64,000 bases of DNA, taken from contig NZ_FQVM01000001.1 in assembly GCF_900129365.1 (NCBI RefSeq), positions 186,001 to 250,000 of the forward strand, in the 5' to 3' direction. The notes under the pieces are model-generated. The model had not been told where the DNA came from. It ran no database searches and saw nothing but the letters and a program-made list of their open reading frames with translations. A program made the position numbers and the translations under genes. This document shows, in pieces, positions 25,195-34,254 of this stretch. The stretch's first letter is position 1; each line of letters opens with the position of its first letter. This DNA is from Clostridium fallax (GTDB lineage: Bacteria > Bacillota > Clostridia > Clostridiales > Clostridiaceae).

Positions 25195-25428
25195 AAAAGC
25201 AGTGATTAGGAGTAGTAATATAACTAATAGTCTTAAGAGAGCTACTGGTTGGTGTAAAGTAGTGATATTAAATATGAACTTACCTATAAGCTTACTTGAT
25301 AAAAGCAAGTACGTATTTCTACGTTACAGATTAAAGTGAAAATAATTTTAATTATTTTAACAAGAGTGGTACCGCGGAATTTACCTTTCGTCTCTTTATT
25401 TATAGAGATGGAGGGTTTTTTTATTGTA
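25195..25428 (+). promoter_or_regulatory. T-box leader, leucine specifier
   Basis: The leader holds AGTGATTAGGAGTAGTAA-type stem I sequence, a specifier loop reading GAA-CTT-ACC (Leu codon CTT, about 25277-25285), the T-box AGAGTGGTACCGCGG (25363-25377) and a terminator with GTCTCT...AGAGATGGAGGG followed by seven T. Uncharged tRNA-Leu should stabilise the antiterminator and allow leuS transcription. Confidence 0.93.
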
Positions 25429-25497
25429 AATTTATTCATAATAAAACTATATAAAGTATATTAAAATTTTATATTTTTATTATAAGGAGGATGTAAA

Positions 25498-27948
25498 ATG
25501 AGTAAATATGGAACTGCCATAGATAAAAAGTGGCAAAAAATCTGGGAAGAAAATGAATTATATAAGTTTGACAATAAAAATTTAGATAAAAAACTATATG
25601 TTTTAGAAATGTTTTCATATCCTTCCGGAGCAAAACTTCACGCTGGACATTGGTTTAACTATGGTCCTGTAGATTCTTGGGCAAGATTTAAGAGAATGCA
25701 AGGTTATAATGTATTTCAACCTATGGGTTTTGATGCTTTTGGATTACCAGCTGAAAACTATGCTATAAAAACTGGAATACACCCTCAAGATTCTACAGAG
25801 AAAAACATTGAAACTATGGAAGAACAGCTAAAAGCTATGGGTGCAATGTTTAATTGGGAAAATGAAATTGTAACTTGTAGACCTGATTACTATAAATGGA
25901 CTCAATGGCTATTCTTAAAATTATATGAAAAAGGATTAGCATATAGAAAAAAAGCTCCAGTAAACTGGTGTCCATCATGTAATACTGTACTTGCTAATGA
26001 GCAAGTATTAGATGGCGAATGTGAAAGATGTGGAACAGAGGTTATTAAGAAAGATCTTACTCAATGGTTCTTAAAAATCACTGATTATGCTGATGAATTA
26101 CTTGAAAAACTTGATACATTAGACTGGCCAGAAAAAACTGTATCAATGCAAAAGCATTGGATAGGAAAATCATCTGGAGCAGAAGTTACTTTTAAAGTTA
26201 AAGATCAAGATATAACTTTTGATGTATTTACTACAAGGGTTGATACGTTATTTGGAGTAAGCTATGTTGTGTTAGCTCCTGAAAATCCTTTAGTTGATAA
26301 ATTAACTAAGGATCAATATAAAGATCAAATAGAAAACTATAAATCAGATACTCAAAAACAATCTGATATTGAAAGACAATCAATAACTAGAGAAAAAACT
26401 GGAGTGTTTACTGGTAGCTATGCAATAAATCCTATAAACGGAAGAGAGGTTCCTATTTGGATAGGTGATTATGTTCTTGCGAGTTATGGAACTGGTGCTG
26501 TTATGGCTGTTCCAGCTCATGATGAAAGAGACTTTGCTTTTGCAACAAAATACAATCTTCCAATAGAGAGAGTAATCAAGGCTAAAAACAATAAAGAAAC
26601 TGAACTTCCATTCTGTGAATATGGCATTATGATAAATAGTGGTGAATTTGATGGATTAACTTCTGAAGAAGGAAGAAAGAAAGTCGCTGAAAAATTAGCA
26701 TCAATGAATCTTGGAGATGAAAAAGTAAACTTTAGACTAAGAGATTGGTTGGTTTCAAGACAAAGATACTGGGGTGCCCCAATTCCAATAGTATACTGTG
26801 AAAAATGTGGAACAGTAGCTGTACCTGAAGAACAACTTCCAGTTAAACTTCCATACAATGTAGAATTTACTCCAGATGGAAAATCTCCACTTGCAAAATG
26901 TGACGATTTTATAAATACTACATGCCCTCATTGCGGCGGCCCAGCTAAGAGAGAAGCTGATACACTAGATACTTTTGTTTGTTCATCATGGTATTATTTA
27001 AGATACCCAGATGCTCATGATTCTGAAAAACCATTTGATAGTAAATTAATAAATAAAATGCTTCCTGTTGATAAATATGTAGGAGGTCCTGAACATGCTT
27101 GTATGCACCTTCTATATGCTAGATTTATAACTAAAGCACTAAGAGATATGGGATATTTAAACTTTGATGAACCATTTAAATCTCTTACTCACCAAGGATT
27201 AATTCTTGGTCCAGATGGATTAAAAATGAGTAAATCAAAAGGAAATACTATAGCTCCAGATGATTATATATCACAATATGGTGCTGATGTGTTTAGAATG
27301 TACTTAATGTTTGGATTTGCATACACTGAAGGTGGTGCTTGGAGTGATGACGGAATAAAATCTGTATCTAGATTTGTTGAAAGAATAGAAAGAATTATAG
27401 ATTCATCTAGAGAAGCTATTAAAAAAGGTGAAAATAATAAAACTTCTATAGATAAAGCTGAAAAAGAATTAAACTTCTGGAGACATAATAGCATTAAGAG
27501 TGTAACAGAAGATACTGATAAACTTCAATTTAATACTGCCATTGCTAGAATGATGGAATTTATAAATGCTTTATCAAAGTATACTCAAGAAAAGACTATG
27601 AATCTTTCATTCTTAAAAGAAGCTATCGAAGATTATTTAAGATTATTATCACCTTTTGCTCCTCACTTTAGTGAAGAACAATGGAACTTATTAGGCCATA
27701 GCACATCTATCTTTAATGAATCATGGCCAACATTTGATCCAAAAGCATTAGTTAAAGATGAAATAGAAATTGCTATTCAAGTTAACGGAAAAATAAAGGC
27801 TAAAATAAATGTTCCATCAGACTTAGATGAAGAAGGAATAAAATCTTTAGCTTTAGAAAATGAATCAATTAAATCTGCTACAGATGGTAAAAATATAGTT
27901 AAGGTAATAGTTATAAAAGGAAGACTTGTTAATATAGTTGCAAAATAA
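25498..27948 (+). CDS. leuS: Leucyl-tRNA synthetase
   Basis: Charges tRNA-Leu. The 816 residues have the class Ia layout: the HIGH equivalent HAGHW near residue 48, a zinc region (CPSCNTVLANEQVLDGECERCG), a CP1 editing domain with TRVDTLFG and GTGAVMAVPAHDERD, and KMSKSKGN near residue 576. The C-terminal anticodon domain and the small terminal VNGKIKAKI domain are present, so the gene is complete. AAGGAGG precedes the ATG. Expression is governed by the leucine T-box upstream. Confidence 0.98.
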   Translation: MSKYGTAIDKKWQKIWEENELYKFDNKNLDKKLYVLEMFSYPSGAKLHAGHWFNYGPVDSWARFKRMQGYNVFQPMGFDAFGLPAENYAIKTGIHPQDSTEKNIETMEEQLKAMGAMFNWENEIVTCRPDYYKWTQWLFLKLYEKGLAYRKKAPVNWCPSCNTVLANEQVLDGECERCGTEVIKKDLTQWFLKITDYADELLEKLDTLDWPEKTVSMQKHWIGKSSGAEVTFKVKDQDITFDVFTTRVDTLFGVSYVVLAPENPLVDKLTKDQYKDQIENYKSDTQKQSDIERQSITREKTGVFTGSYAINPINGREVPIWIGDYVLASYGTGAVMAVPAHDERDFAFATKYNLPIERVIKAKNNKETELPFCEYGIMINSGEFDGLTSEEGRKKVAEKLASMNLGDEKVNFRLRDWLVSRQRYWGAPIPIVYCEKCGTVAVPEEQLPVKLPYNVEFTPDGKSPLAKCDDFINTTCPHCGGPAKREADTLDTFVCSSWYYLRYPDAHDSEKPFDSKLINKMLPVDKYVGGPEHACMHLLYARFITKALRDMGYLNFDEPFKSLTHQGLILGPDGLKMSKSKGNTIAPDDYISQYGADVFRMYLMFGFAYTEGGAWSDDGIKSVSRFVERIERIIDSSREAIKKGENNKTSIDKAEKELNFWRHNSIKSVTEDTDKLQFNTAIARMMEFINALSKYTQEKTMNLSFLKEAIEDYLRLLSPFAPHFSEEQWNLLGHSTSIFNESWPTFDPKALVKDEIEIAIQVNGKIKAKINVPSDLDEEGIKSLALENESIKSATDGKNIVKVIVIKGRLVNIVAK

Positions 27949-27996
27949 TCTGTACTATAAATTTTTAAAAATATAGTTAAATATTTATGATTATAT

Positions 27997-28033
27997 AAAA
28001 AGGTATGAAGAAATTATTCTTCATACCTTTTAT
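27997..28033. terminator. Terminator between leuS and the methyltransferase-like gene
   Basis: AAAAGGTATGAAGAA-ATTA-TTCTTCATACCTTTTA with an A-run before and a T-rich tail after, about 50 bases past the leuS stop. It can act on both strands. Confidence 0.88.
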
Positions 28034-28154
28034 TTTATATAAATAAAAATTACTATATATATCTAGCACCTTCGCCTTAAGATATTTTAGTTAAAAAGTT
28101 TAACTATTATAGAAAAAGCTATATAAATTATAATAATTTATATAGCAAAATATA

Positions 28155-28895
28155 TTATTCATTATTTAATACTTTTTTAAACATTAATAAAATATCTCTG
28201 ACCTCATTTTCATCTAATCTTACAAAATCATCTATTTTATTATGATCACTTAATCTGTTAAATAAATCTTGAGCCATATGAATCCAATTTTCTGGTATAT
28301 ATATCATCAATAAGTCTTCTATTGCACAACTTAATAAAAAATGTTCCATTCCCCAAAAACTATATTCATCAATACTATGAATTTTATTGAATTTTATATA
28401 ATCTTCCACTACATTTTTTGTTAATTTATATTGATATATATCTGAATAAAAGCAATTAAAACTTTCTCTTTTAGCTTTAAAAGCATCTCCTTTTATTATC
28501 CTAAGCTTGTTATTTTTAGAGAAGTTTTCCCTGTATAAGTTTATTATATCTTCACTTATTTCATAAACTACAACTTCTTCCACATCATCTTTTTTTAATA
28601 TTTCTTGAACAACATACCCAAGTCCTAAGCCAACTATACCAACTTTTCCATAAGCCCACTTTATAGCTTCAAAACTTCCTTGAATTTCATAAGGAGATAT
28701 ACTCATCATTATATTTTCATTTTCTCTTAATTCTATAATACTAACCTTTGAATCATTTAAATCTTTATATAAATATTTCTTTGGATTTTTAATATTTGTT
28801 TTTAGAATTGAATATTTATTTAATTTTTTTTCTTTTATTTTATTTTCATAATCTTTTATCTTTTGTATATAATAACTCTTCTCAAAAGGTATCAT
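28155..28895 (-). CDS. Rossmann-fold methyltransferase-like protein
   Basis: A 246-residue protein with a class I SAM-binding pattern: VGIVGLGLGYVVQEIL (glycine-rich loop), VEEVVVYEIS ending in the acidic ribose-binding residue, and RIIKGDAF. The layout recalls spermidine-synthase-like and O-methyltransferase proteins, but no catalytic motif settles the substrate. An in-frame ATG at 28994 lacks an SD, overlaps the upstream gene and would add 33 residues; the ATG at 28895 has AGAGAGG seven bases ahead. It follows the gene at 28945 by 49 bases. Confidence 0.65.
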   Translation of the reverse strand: MIPFEKSYYIQKIKDYENKIKEKKLNKYSILKTNIKNPKKYLYKDLNDSKVSIIELRENENIMMSISPYEIQGSFEAIKWAYGKVGIVGLGLGYVVQEILKKDDVEEVVVYEISEDIINLYRENFSKNNKLRIIKGDAFKAKRESFNCFYSDIYQYKLTKNVVEDYIKFNKIHSIDEYSFWGMEHFLLSCAIEDLLMIYIPENWIHMAQDLFNRLSDHNKIDDFVRLDENEVRDILLMFKKVLNNE

Positions 28896-28944
28896 AAAAA
28901 TTCCTCTCTTTAAATATAATAGCTTTTTATCAATTCTTAAATAT

Positions 28945-29373
28945 TTAATATGGTAACTCCTTAATATGGTAATTGCTCTCTTTAAAATTTTCAATATATT
29001 TATTTATTATATCTTTTTTTAGCTTTAAAAATTCCTCATAATTATCTTCTGTTATTTCTTCTCCTATTTTTTCAAAAGCATCCTTTGTAGCTAATTTATC
29101 TGAAAGTTCATTCCAAAACATATTTTCATTATAACTTTCAATATATTCCTCTTTAAGATCTATGTCTCTTAAAAGGATATTATTTATCTCATTAAAAGTT
29201 ATATAACAATTATCTTTATAATCTGAATTACTCCTCTTATCAGATAATATATACTTTAGCACTTTAAAATATTTATCTTTCTCCTCGCAATCTGATTTTT
29301 CAATTATATAAGCCCCTAATAATAATAATTCTAGCCATAATTTATACTCTTTGCTTGTTAAAGAAATATTCAT
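28945..29373 (-). CDS. Hypothetical protein, helical and acidic
   Basis: A 142-residue soluble protein that I do not recognise. It begins MNISLTSKEYKLWLELLLLGAYIIE and is rich in Glu, Lys and Asn, predicted mainly helical. The ATG at 29373 follows GGTGGGGAG; an in-frame start at 29394 overlaps the SD and is disfavoured. It is on the same strand as, and 49 bases upstream of, the methyltransferase-like gene, so the two probably form an operon. No signal peptide or membrane helix is evident. Confidence 0.6.
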   Translation of the reverse strand: MNISLTSKEYKLWLELLLLGAYIIEKSDCEEKDKYFKVLKYILSDKRSNSDYKDNCYITFNEINNILLRDIDLKEEYIESYNENMFWNELSDKLATKDAFEKIGEEITEDNYEEFLKLKKDIINKYIENFKESNYHIKELPY

Positions 29374-29533
29374 AATCTCCCCACCTTGTATCATACAATG
29401 CTATTTTATCATTTTTGTATATTTTTGGAAACTACTAATTTCTTTTATTATTGATTTAATCTATAGATAATAGTATTATTATTATTAAAGTGAATAAACT
29501 AATATAAAATAAACCCTTAAGGAGGAAAATTTG

Positions 29534-29860
29534 ATGTCAGCAGTAAAGATGAGTGACGCTGCTTATAAAGAATTTAAGCAGTTTTTAGATGAAAATGATA
29601 TAAAAGACTTTAACATCAGAATTAATTTAGCAGGTATGGGCTGAGGCGGTCCAATGTTTAATATTGTTCTGGATGAACAAAGAGAAAATGATGTTGTAAG
29701 TAAAATAAATGAAGTAAACTTTTATGTAGATAAAGATTTAGTTTCTGATTATGAAGGATTTGTCATACTATCTACTGAAGAGAATGATGGTAGAGGTCTT
29801 TCTTTAAAACCTTTAGTTCAATCTGAAGGTGGATGCTCAACTTGTTCAAGTTGTCATTAA
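29534..29860 (+). CDS. HesB/IscA-like selenoprotein with in-frame UGA (Sec37)
   Basis: A 108-residue protein if TGA at 29642-29644 is read as selenocysteine. The first 36 codons (MSAVKMSDAAYKEFKQFL...INLAGMG) follow a strong AAGGAGG SD. TGA is then followed by GGPMFNIVLDEQ, matching the HesB/IscA context where the first conserved cysteine occurs, and the C-terminus has CSTCSSC. Such proteins bind or carry Fe-S or related sulfur species. Selenocysteine HesB-like proteins are known in bacteria. Bases just after the UGA can form short hairpins (29649-29674), a plausible SECIS. A frame-preserving nonsense mutation is the alternative. A gene finder would report only the tail from 29654. Confidence 0.8.
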
Positions 29861-29921
29861 CAGAATTTAAATTTTATATTTAAAATGATAAATAAAATTT
29901 TAATATATTACTTATAAAGCT

Positions 29922-29963
29922 AAAGCATTGTTGTTAAAAAATATCAACAATGCTTTTATTTTT
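29922..29963 (+). terminator. Terminator of the HesB-like gene
   Basis: AAAGCATTGTTG-loop-CAACAATGCTTTT followed by ATTTTT, about 60 bases past the stop codon. Confidence 0.87.
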
Positions 29964-30007
29964 GAATTACTAAATTTTTTATTTGTTTTTAAATCTAATT
30001 AATTATA

Positions 30008-30655
30008 TTAACTATCTGAAAAATCTAGATTTTTATATTTATCATTTATTTTATTTATTGATTGCAAAACATCTACCCAAAAATCATCTTTTAAAACCTT
30101 TTTCCTAAACTCTTCATAATCATTATCTTTAGATGTGCTTCCTATAATTTCATCAAAATAATTTTTCACATTATTAGATATAGTTAGCATTATTTTTAAA
30201 TTATTTTTATCACTTTCTTTAAGTTCTAAGTATTCTCCACATTCATAAAGACCTTTTTGTATTATTTGATCCATATAACTTAATATTTGATTATATATAT
30301 CATTTTCAACTATTTCTCCCGTATCAACTTTTTTACTTAAGAAAACTATATTAGAACTTTGATAAAAATTATATTCATCTAACAATTGAAGAATATTATC
30401 ATGAAGTTCTTCATAATTATAGTTCATCTCTATTAATTCCTTTTTGTTTATTTTATTATCACCATTCCAAAGTTCTAAGGATTTTAATATTTTTTCATTG
30501 TTATTTTTGGCTAATAAAATTTCATTATATATTTTTTTACCTGTTCTATTTTTATAAACTTCTTTTAAAGTTAGCAAATAAATATTTAGGCAAAAACTTA
30601 CAAATAATATAATTACTATAGCTAGCACATATATATTTTTGCTACCTTTCTTCAT
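30008..30655 (-). CDS. Hypothetical membrane-anchored protein
   Basis: A 215-residue protein with one N-terminal helix (IYVLAIVIILFVSFCLNIYLL, about 8-28) and a long acidic helical domain outside the membrane. It is not recognised. The frame is open to 30721, but GGGGG lies seven bases before the ATG at 30655. It is downstream of the VWA gene on the same strand with a 121-base gap, so a link with that operon is possible but unproven. Confidence 0.6.
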   Translation of the reverse strand: MKKGSKNIYVLAIVIILFVSFCLNIYLLTLKEVYKNRTGKKIYNEILLAKNNNEKILKSLELWNGDNKINKKELIEMNYNYEELHDNILQLLDEYNFYQSSNIVFLSKKVDTGEIVENDIYNQILSYMDQIIQKGLYECGEYLELKESDKNNLKIMLTISNNVKNYFDEIIGSTSKDNDYEEFRKKVLKDDFWVDVLQSINKINDKYKNLDFSDS

Positions 30656-30776
30656 AATACATCCCCCTATAATGTTTATGTAATTAATTAATTTTATCAC
30701 AAAAATACTTGTTAAATCCACCAGCCTTTAAAACATTATATTATAATATCTAAAGTTTATTCTCTTAATTTACATT

Positions 30777-32111
30777 TTATCTTGCCCAATCATGAATAGC
30801 TTGTCTTATAGCTTCTAATCCATAGGTATTACCATAATTTTCTTTTTTTATTCTTTCTAATCTTTTCACTTCTCCATAAGGATTTTTTAAAGATAATTCA
30901 TTATTATCATCAGTTAAAACCCATAATATTCTTTTATTTATAGGTCTTATTGGTAATTCTTTTTCTCCTAACCCATCTGTAAAATAAACTAATATATTAT
31001 TTTTTAAATTATTTTCATTTATATATTTAAAAACAGGAGTAAACTCAGTAGCTCCATTTTTTTTACTTCTTGGTTTTATATCCTTTATAGATTTTAGTTT
31101 ATATACTCTTCTTATTTCATTATCACACTCTATGACTGATATTTTAGCTTCTTTTTGCTTACATATTGCAACTATCTCTATCATTATTTTATTAAATTCA
31201 TCATCACTCATAGATGCACTTATATCAATTGCTACAATTATATTAGAAACTGTTAAAGGTAGTTTTCCCATTAATTCTAATCTGTTAGGTTGTCTTCTAT
31301 CTCTTCTAGTTATTGTTCTTCTATACCCATTTCTTACAGAAGGTATAAGTCTTTTTAAGTACTCATTCCATTTTATTTGAGGTCTATCACTTAAATCTTT
31401 TAAAATATTATCTATTACATTAGGTGCTTTCCCTTTATAAGCATTAAAAGCAGCTTTCTTTTTTATCTCTTTTAAACTTTCTAAAGATATATTTTCACTC
31501 TCCCACATTTCATGACAATTATCATAGTCTATTTCTTTTACTATGGAATTTTTATCTTTAATATCTTTAACTTCTTTCTTTTTTAATCCATAACTTATTT
31601 CTTCTGTATATTTTTCTAAGGTCATATCCGCCTTTAAATCAATGTTAAACTCTCTTGAAACACCATCTAATCTTTTGCACCAAGAAGGTAAAACCTTTAT
31701 ATATTGATTTACCACTATATCCATAGCTATATTTACTGCCATAGAAGGATATTTCATTTTTAATGCCTTTTCTCTTTCATAGTGTCCAAGAATTATATGA
31801 TATATTTCATGCTTTAAGAGGCCTTCCATTTCTTTTCTGTTACATTCTAAAAATATCAATGGATTAAAAGACATTCTAAATCCCTCTATATTTATTATTG
31901 TCACTATAGGCCAAGTTATATTAAGCTTTATATCTCTTTTTACTTGAATCATAAAGCTTCCAAAAAATTCTTCATCTTTTTCTAGCATATTAACTATAAC
32001 TTTTTCTATAAGATTAAAGAATTTTCTTTTATAATCTTCAGTTATATCATTTTCTTTTTGCCAAGTTAAAGCTTCCTTTAAAAGATTTTTTCTATCATCT
32101 TCAAAACTCAT
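30777..32111 (-). CDS. VWA-like metallopeptidase-domain protein (DUF2201 type)
   Basis: A 444-residue soluble protein. The N-terminal half has a zincin-like motif HEIYHIILGH (His101, Glu102, His105, His110). The C-terminal half is a VWA-like domain with the MIDAS motif D296-I-S298-A-S300 and later ATEFTPVF and VYFTDGLGE. This is the DUF2201 putative-metallopeptidase plus VWA layout often coded beside MoxR ATPases. The pair may act as a chaperone or metal-insertion machine (family inference). Its start is nine bases after the MoxR stop. Confidence 0.85.
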   Translation of the reverse strand: MSFEDDRKNLLKEALTWQKENDITEDYKRKFFNLIEKVIVNMLEKDEEFFGSFMIQVKRDIKLNITWPIVTIINIEGFRMSFNPLIFLECNRKEMEGLLKHEIYHIILGHYEREKALKMKYPSMAVNIAMDIVVNQYIKVLPSWCKRLDGVSREFNIDLKADMTLEKYTEEISYGLKKKEVKDIKDKNSIVKEIDYDNCHEMWESENISLESLKEIKKKAAFNAYKGKAPNVIDNILKDLSDRPQIKWNEYLKRLIPSVRNGYRRTITRRDRRQPNRLELMGKLPLTVSNIIVAIDISASMSDDEFNKIMIEIVAICKQKEAKISVIECDNEIRRVYKLKSIKDIKPRSKKNGATEFTPVFKYINENNLKNNILVYFTDGLGEKELPIRPINKRILWVLTDDNNELSLKNPYGEVKRLERIKKENYGNTYGLEAIRQAIHDWAR

Positions 32112-32120
32112 TTTTTTCTC

Positions 32121-33239
32121 CTAAACATATATTTCAAAGAAAGTCTCTATAAACTCATCATTATTTAACATAAAATCATATAATCTTTTACTATGTTCTG
32201 CTTTTATTTCCTTCATTATTGATAAAGCTAAATCCTTTGGATAATCTCTAAGTAATGTGGCAAATATATTTATATCATTTTCCTTTATTTCCTTCTCTTC
32301 TTCTAAATAATTCAAAGCACTTTTTGCAGTAATATACAAACGAGAATGACTTTCTTTTCTTATTTTTTCTCTTATATCATAAGATATAATCTCATCCTTA
32401 AATAAGTCTTTACCCTTTATTATAGGATTCTTTAAACTCTTTAAAAATCCTATAAAGTCTTGAGCAATATTGCTTCCCACATTCCCCTTTACCAAATTAT
32501 AAAATATATCCAAAGAAAATTTATCTTTATTGTTTTTATAAACTTTAAATCCCTTAGATATTCTCTCCCAACTTCTTGGTGTAGCTTTTATAGTTTCTAA
32601 AGAATTAGGTGTATGAAGATGCTCTGGAAATGTAGATATAAATTCTATAACCTCTTCTGCAACTTCTCCTTTTGTCATAGCCCATCTAATCCATTCCTTA
32701 ACATCTGAATCTAACTCTATCCAAATAAATCTATCTTCTTGGGCAGGATCCATATCAATTACTTCATAATTACTTTGTTCAAAATTATCATATTTATTTG
32801 ATGGATTCATAGCCGCAATAATTTTTACCTTTTCGGATAATTTGTATCCATTTATCTCCCTATTTAAAATCAAATTCATAAGTTCTTGCTGAACTGCATG
32901 TTCGCATCTATTTAACTCATCAATAAAAAGCAATACTTCTTTTCCCTGAGATATAGCCTCATCTATTTCTACTAATTTACTATGAGTTGCATATATTGTT
33001 GCTCTACTTTTAAATTTTTTTCCTTCTCTCTCATAAGTTCTATCCTCTATAGTTGGAAGACCTCCTATTTCTCCTTCTTTTAAAAGATTTCCATCTATAG
33101 TTACTAAATAATAATTTTTTTCTTCACTTAATTCCTTTGCTAAAGACGTCTTACCTATTCCACTTTCTCCTATTATTAAAGGAACTGCTCCTGATAAAAG
33201 GACTAGTTCTGTTGTCTTTATACATTTATCAAAATTCAC
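32121..33239 (-). CDS. MoxR-type AAA+ ATPase
   Basis: A 372-residue ATPase. Walker A GESGIGKTS (24-32), Walker B VLLFIDELNRC (about 102-112) and sensor-1 VKIIAAMNPS are clear. In MoxR families these ATPases remodel or load metal into partner VWA proteins, here the gene just downstream. The start is GTG at 33239 with GGAGG nine bases ahead. The DUF4116 gene lies 25 bases upstream, so the three look like one operon. Confidence 0.88.
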   Translation of the reverse strand: MNFDKCIKTTELVLLSGAVPLIIGESGIGKTSLAKELSEEKNYYLVTIDGNLLKEGEIGGLPTIEDRTYEREGKKFKSRATIYATHSKLVEIDEAISQGKEVLLFIDELNRCEHAVQQELMNLILNREINGYKLSEKVKIIAAMNPSNKYDNFEQSNYEVIDMDPAQEDRFIWIELDSDVKEWIRWAMTKGEVAEEVIEFISTFPEHLHTPNSLETIKATPRSWERISKGFKVYKNNKDKFSLDIFYNLVKGNVGSNIAQDFIGFLKSLKNPIIKGKDLFKDEIISYDIREKIRKESHSRLYITAKSALNYLEEEKEIKENDINIFATLLRDYPKDLALSIMKEIKAEHSKRLYDFMLNNDEFIETFFEIYV

Positions 33240-33264
33240 TTTTATATTCCTCCAATATTATTAA

Positions 33265-34041
33265 CTATAGACTTAACTTATAATCTATAGTAAACTTTTT
33301 AGCTTTCTTACTTCCATATTCCTTTATAAAAGCCATCTTATCCATCTCTAAAATTTCTAACTCTAGATAATCCTTAACGTATTTATAATCTATATTTTCA
33401 TTGCTTAACTTTTCCTTTAAAATATCTAAGACCATATCTATATTAATTTCTTCATAAACATATTTAATAATATTTATATTATCCTTTATAAATAATCCTA
33501 AATCATCATAGCTATAATTATTCATATAATTTATACTTTCCTCATTCTCATTTATAGCTAATCTTTTACTTTTTATAGTAGGATTTTTGATAAACTTTAT
33601 AGCTCCCCAGTAATTTTTTATAGCCTTTATTTGAACCTTCTCTGATGGATCCTTTATATATTTTATTGCATCAAAATCTTTTTCTACTGCTAAAAGCTGT
33701 AATTCTTCTGATGGATTTTCTACATATTGAATTGCCCAACCTTTAGTTTTTATAGCCTCCTTAACTATTTTTTCTGTTTTATTTTCTATAAGTTTTAATA
33801 CATTCCACTGACTTTTTACTGCTAATATACAAAGTTCTTCTGAAGGATCTTTTATGTATTCAATTGCTAAAACATTAGATTTTATTGCTTCAAGTTTAAC
33901 TTCATCACTTGGATTTTCTATATATTGTATAACAAAGCCATTTTTCTTTACAGCTTCTAATTCCATCTCTAAAGTTTTATTTTTTATATTTTTTATAAAT
34001 AAAGGATTTTCCTTTATCATATTTAATTCTCTATTTTCCAT
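33265..34041 (-). CDS. DUF4116-repeat protein
   Basis: A 258-residue protein. From about residue 15 to 165 it contains at least six tandem units of 21-24 residues with the form AIKYIKDPSEKVQLxAIK; examples are VIQYIENPSDEVKLEAIK, AIEYIKDPSEELCILAVK, AIQYVENPSEELQLLAVE and AIKYIKDPSEKVQIKAIK. Such units form a helical solenoid likely used for protein contacts. The remainder is helical and unassigned. GAGAGG precedes the ATG. It is the first gene of the MoxR/VWA operon, suggesting it may recruit targets (inference). Confidence 0.82.
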   Translation of the reverse strand: MENRELNMIKENPLFIKNIKNKTLEMELEAVKKNGFVIQYIENPSDEVKLEAIKSNVLAIEYIKDPSEELCILAVKSQWNVLKLIENKTEKIVKEAIKTKGWAIQYVENPSEELQLLAVEKDFDAIKYIKDPSEKVQIKAIKNYWGAIKFIKNPTIKSKRLAINENEESINYMNNYSYDDLGLFIKDNINIIKYVYEEINIDMVLDILKEKLSNENIDYKYVKDYLELEILEMDKMAFIKEYGSKKAKKFTIDYKLSL

Positions 34042-34154
34042 TATATTTTTACCTCTCGTTAAAATAGAATAAAATCACCATTTCAATTTTATATTACTTA
34101 ATAATTATTATCAATATAAATGATAATTTATTTTATTCTTCTTAAAATAATTAT

Positions 34155-34200
34155 AAAAGGTGTAATATACCTTTATGAAAAGTTCTATTACACCTTTTAT
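34155..34200. terminator. Terminator after the alarmone synthetase gene
   Basis: AAAAGGTGTAATA and TATTACACCTTTT pair around an 18-base loop. The hairpin lies past the synthetase stop (minus) and upstream of the DUF4116 gene, so it insulates the MoxR operon. Confidence 0.82.
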
Positions 34201-34254
34201 TATAAACTTTAAAATTAAATTTTTAATTTAAACCTTTAATTAAATTTTATAGCT

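Noticed and set aside
29654..29860. 68-residue protein starting at ATG 29654
   Set aside because: It has no SD and lacks the HesB N-terminus; it is the part of the gene downstream of the in-frame UGA.
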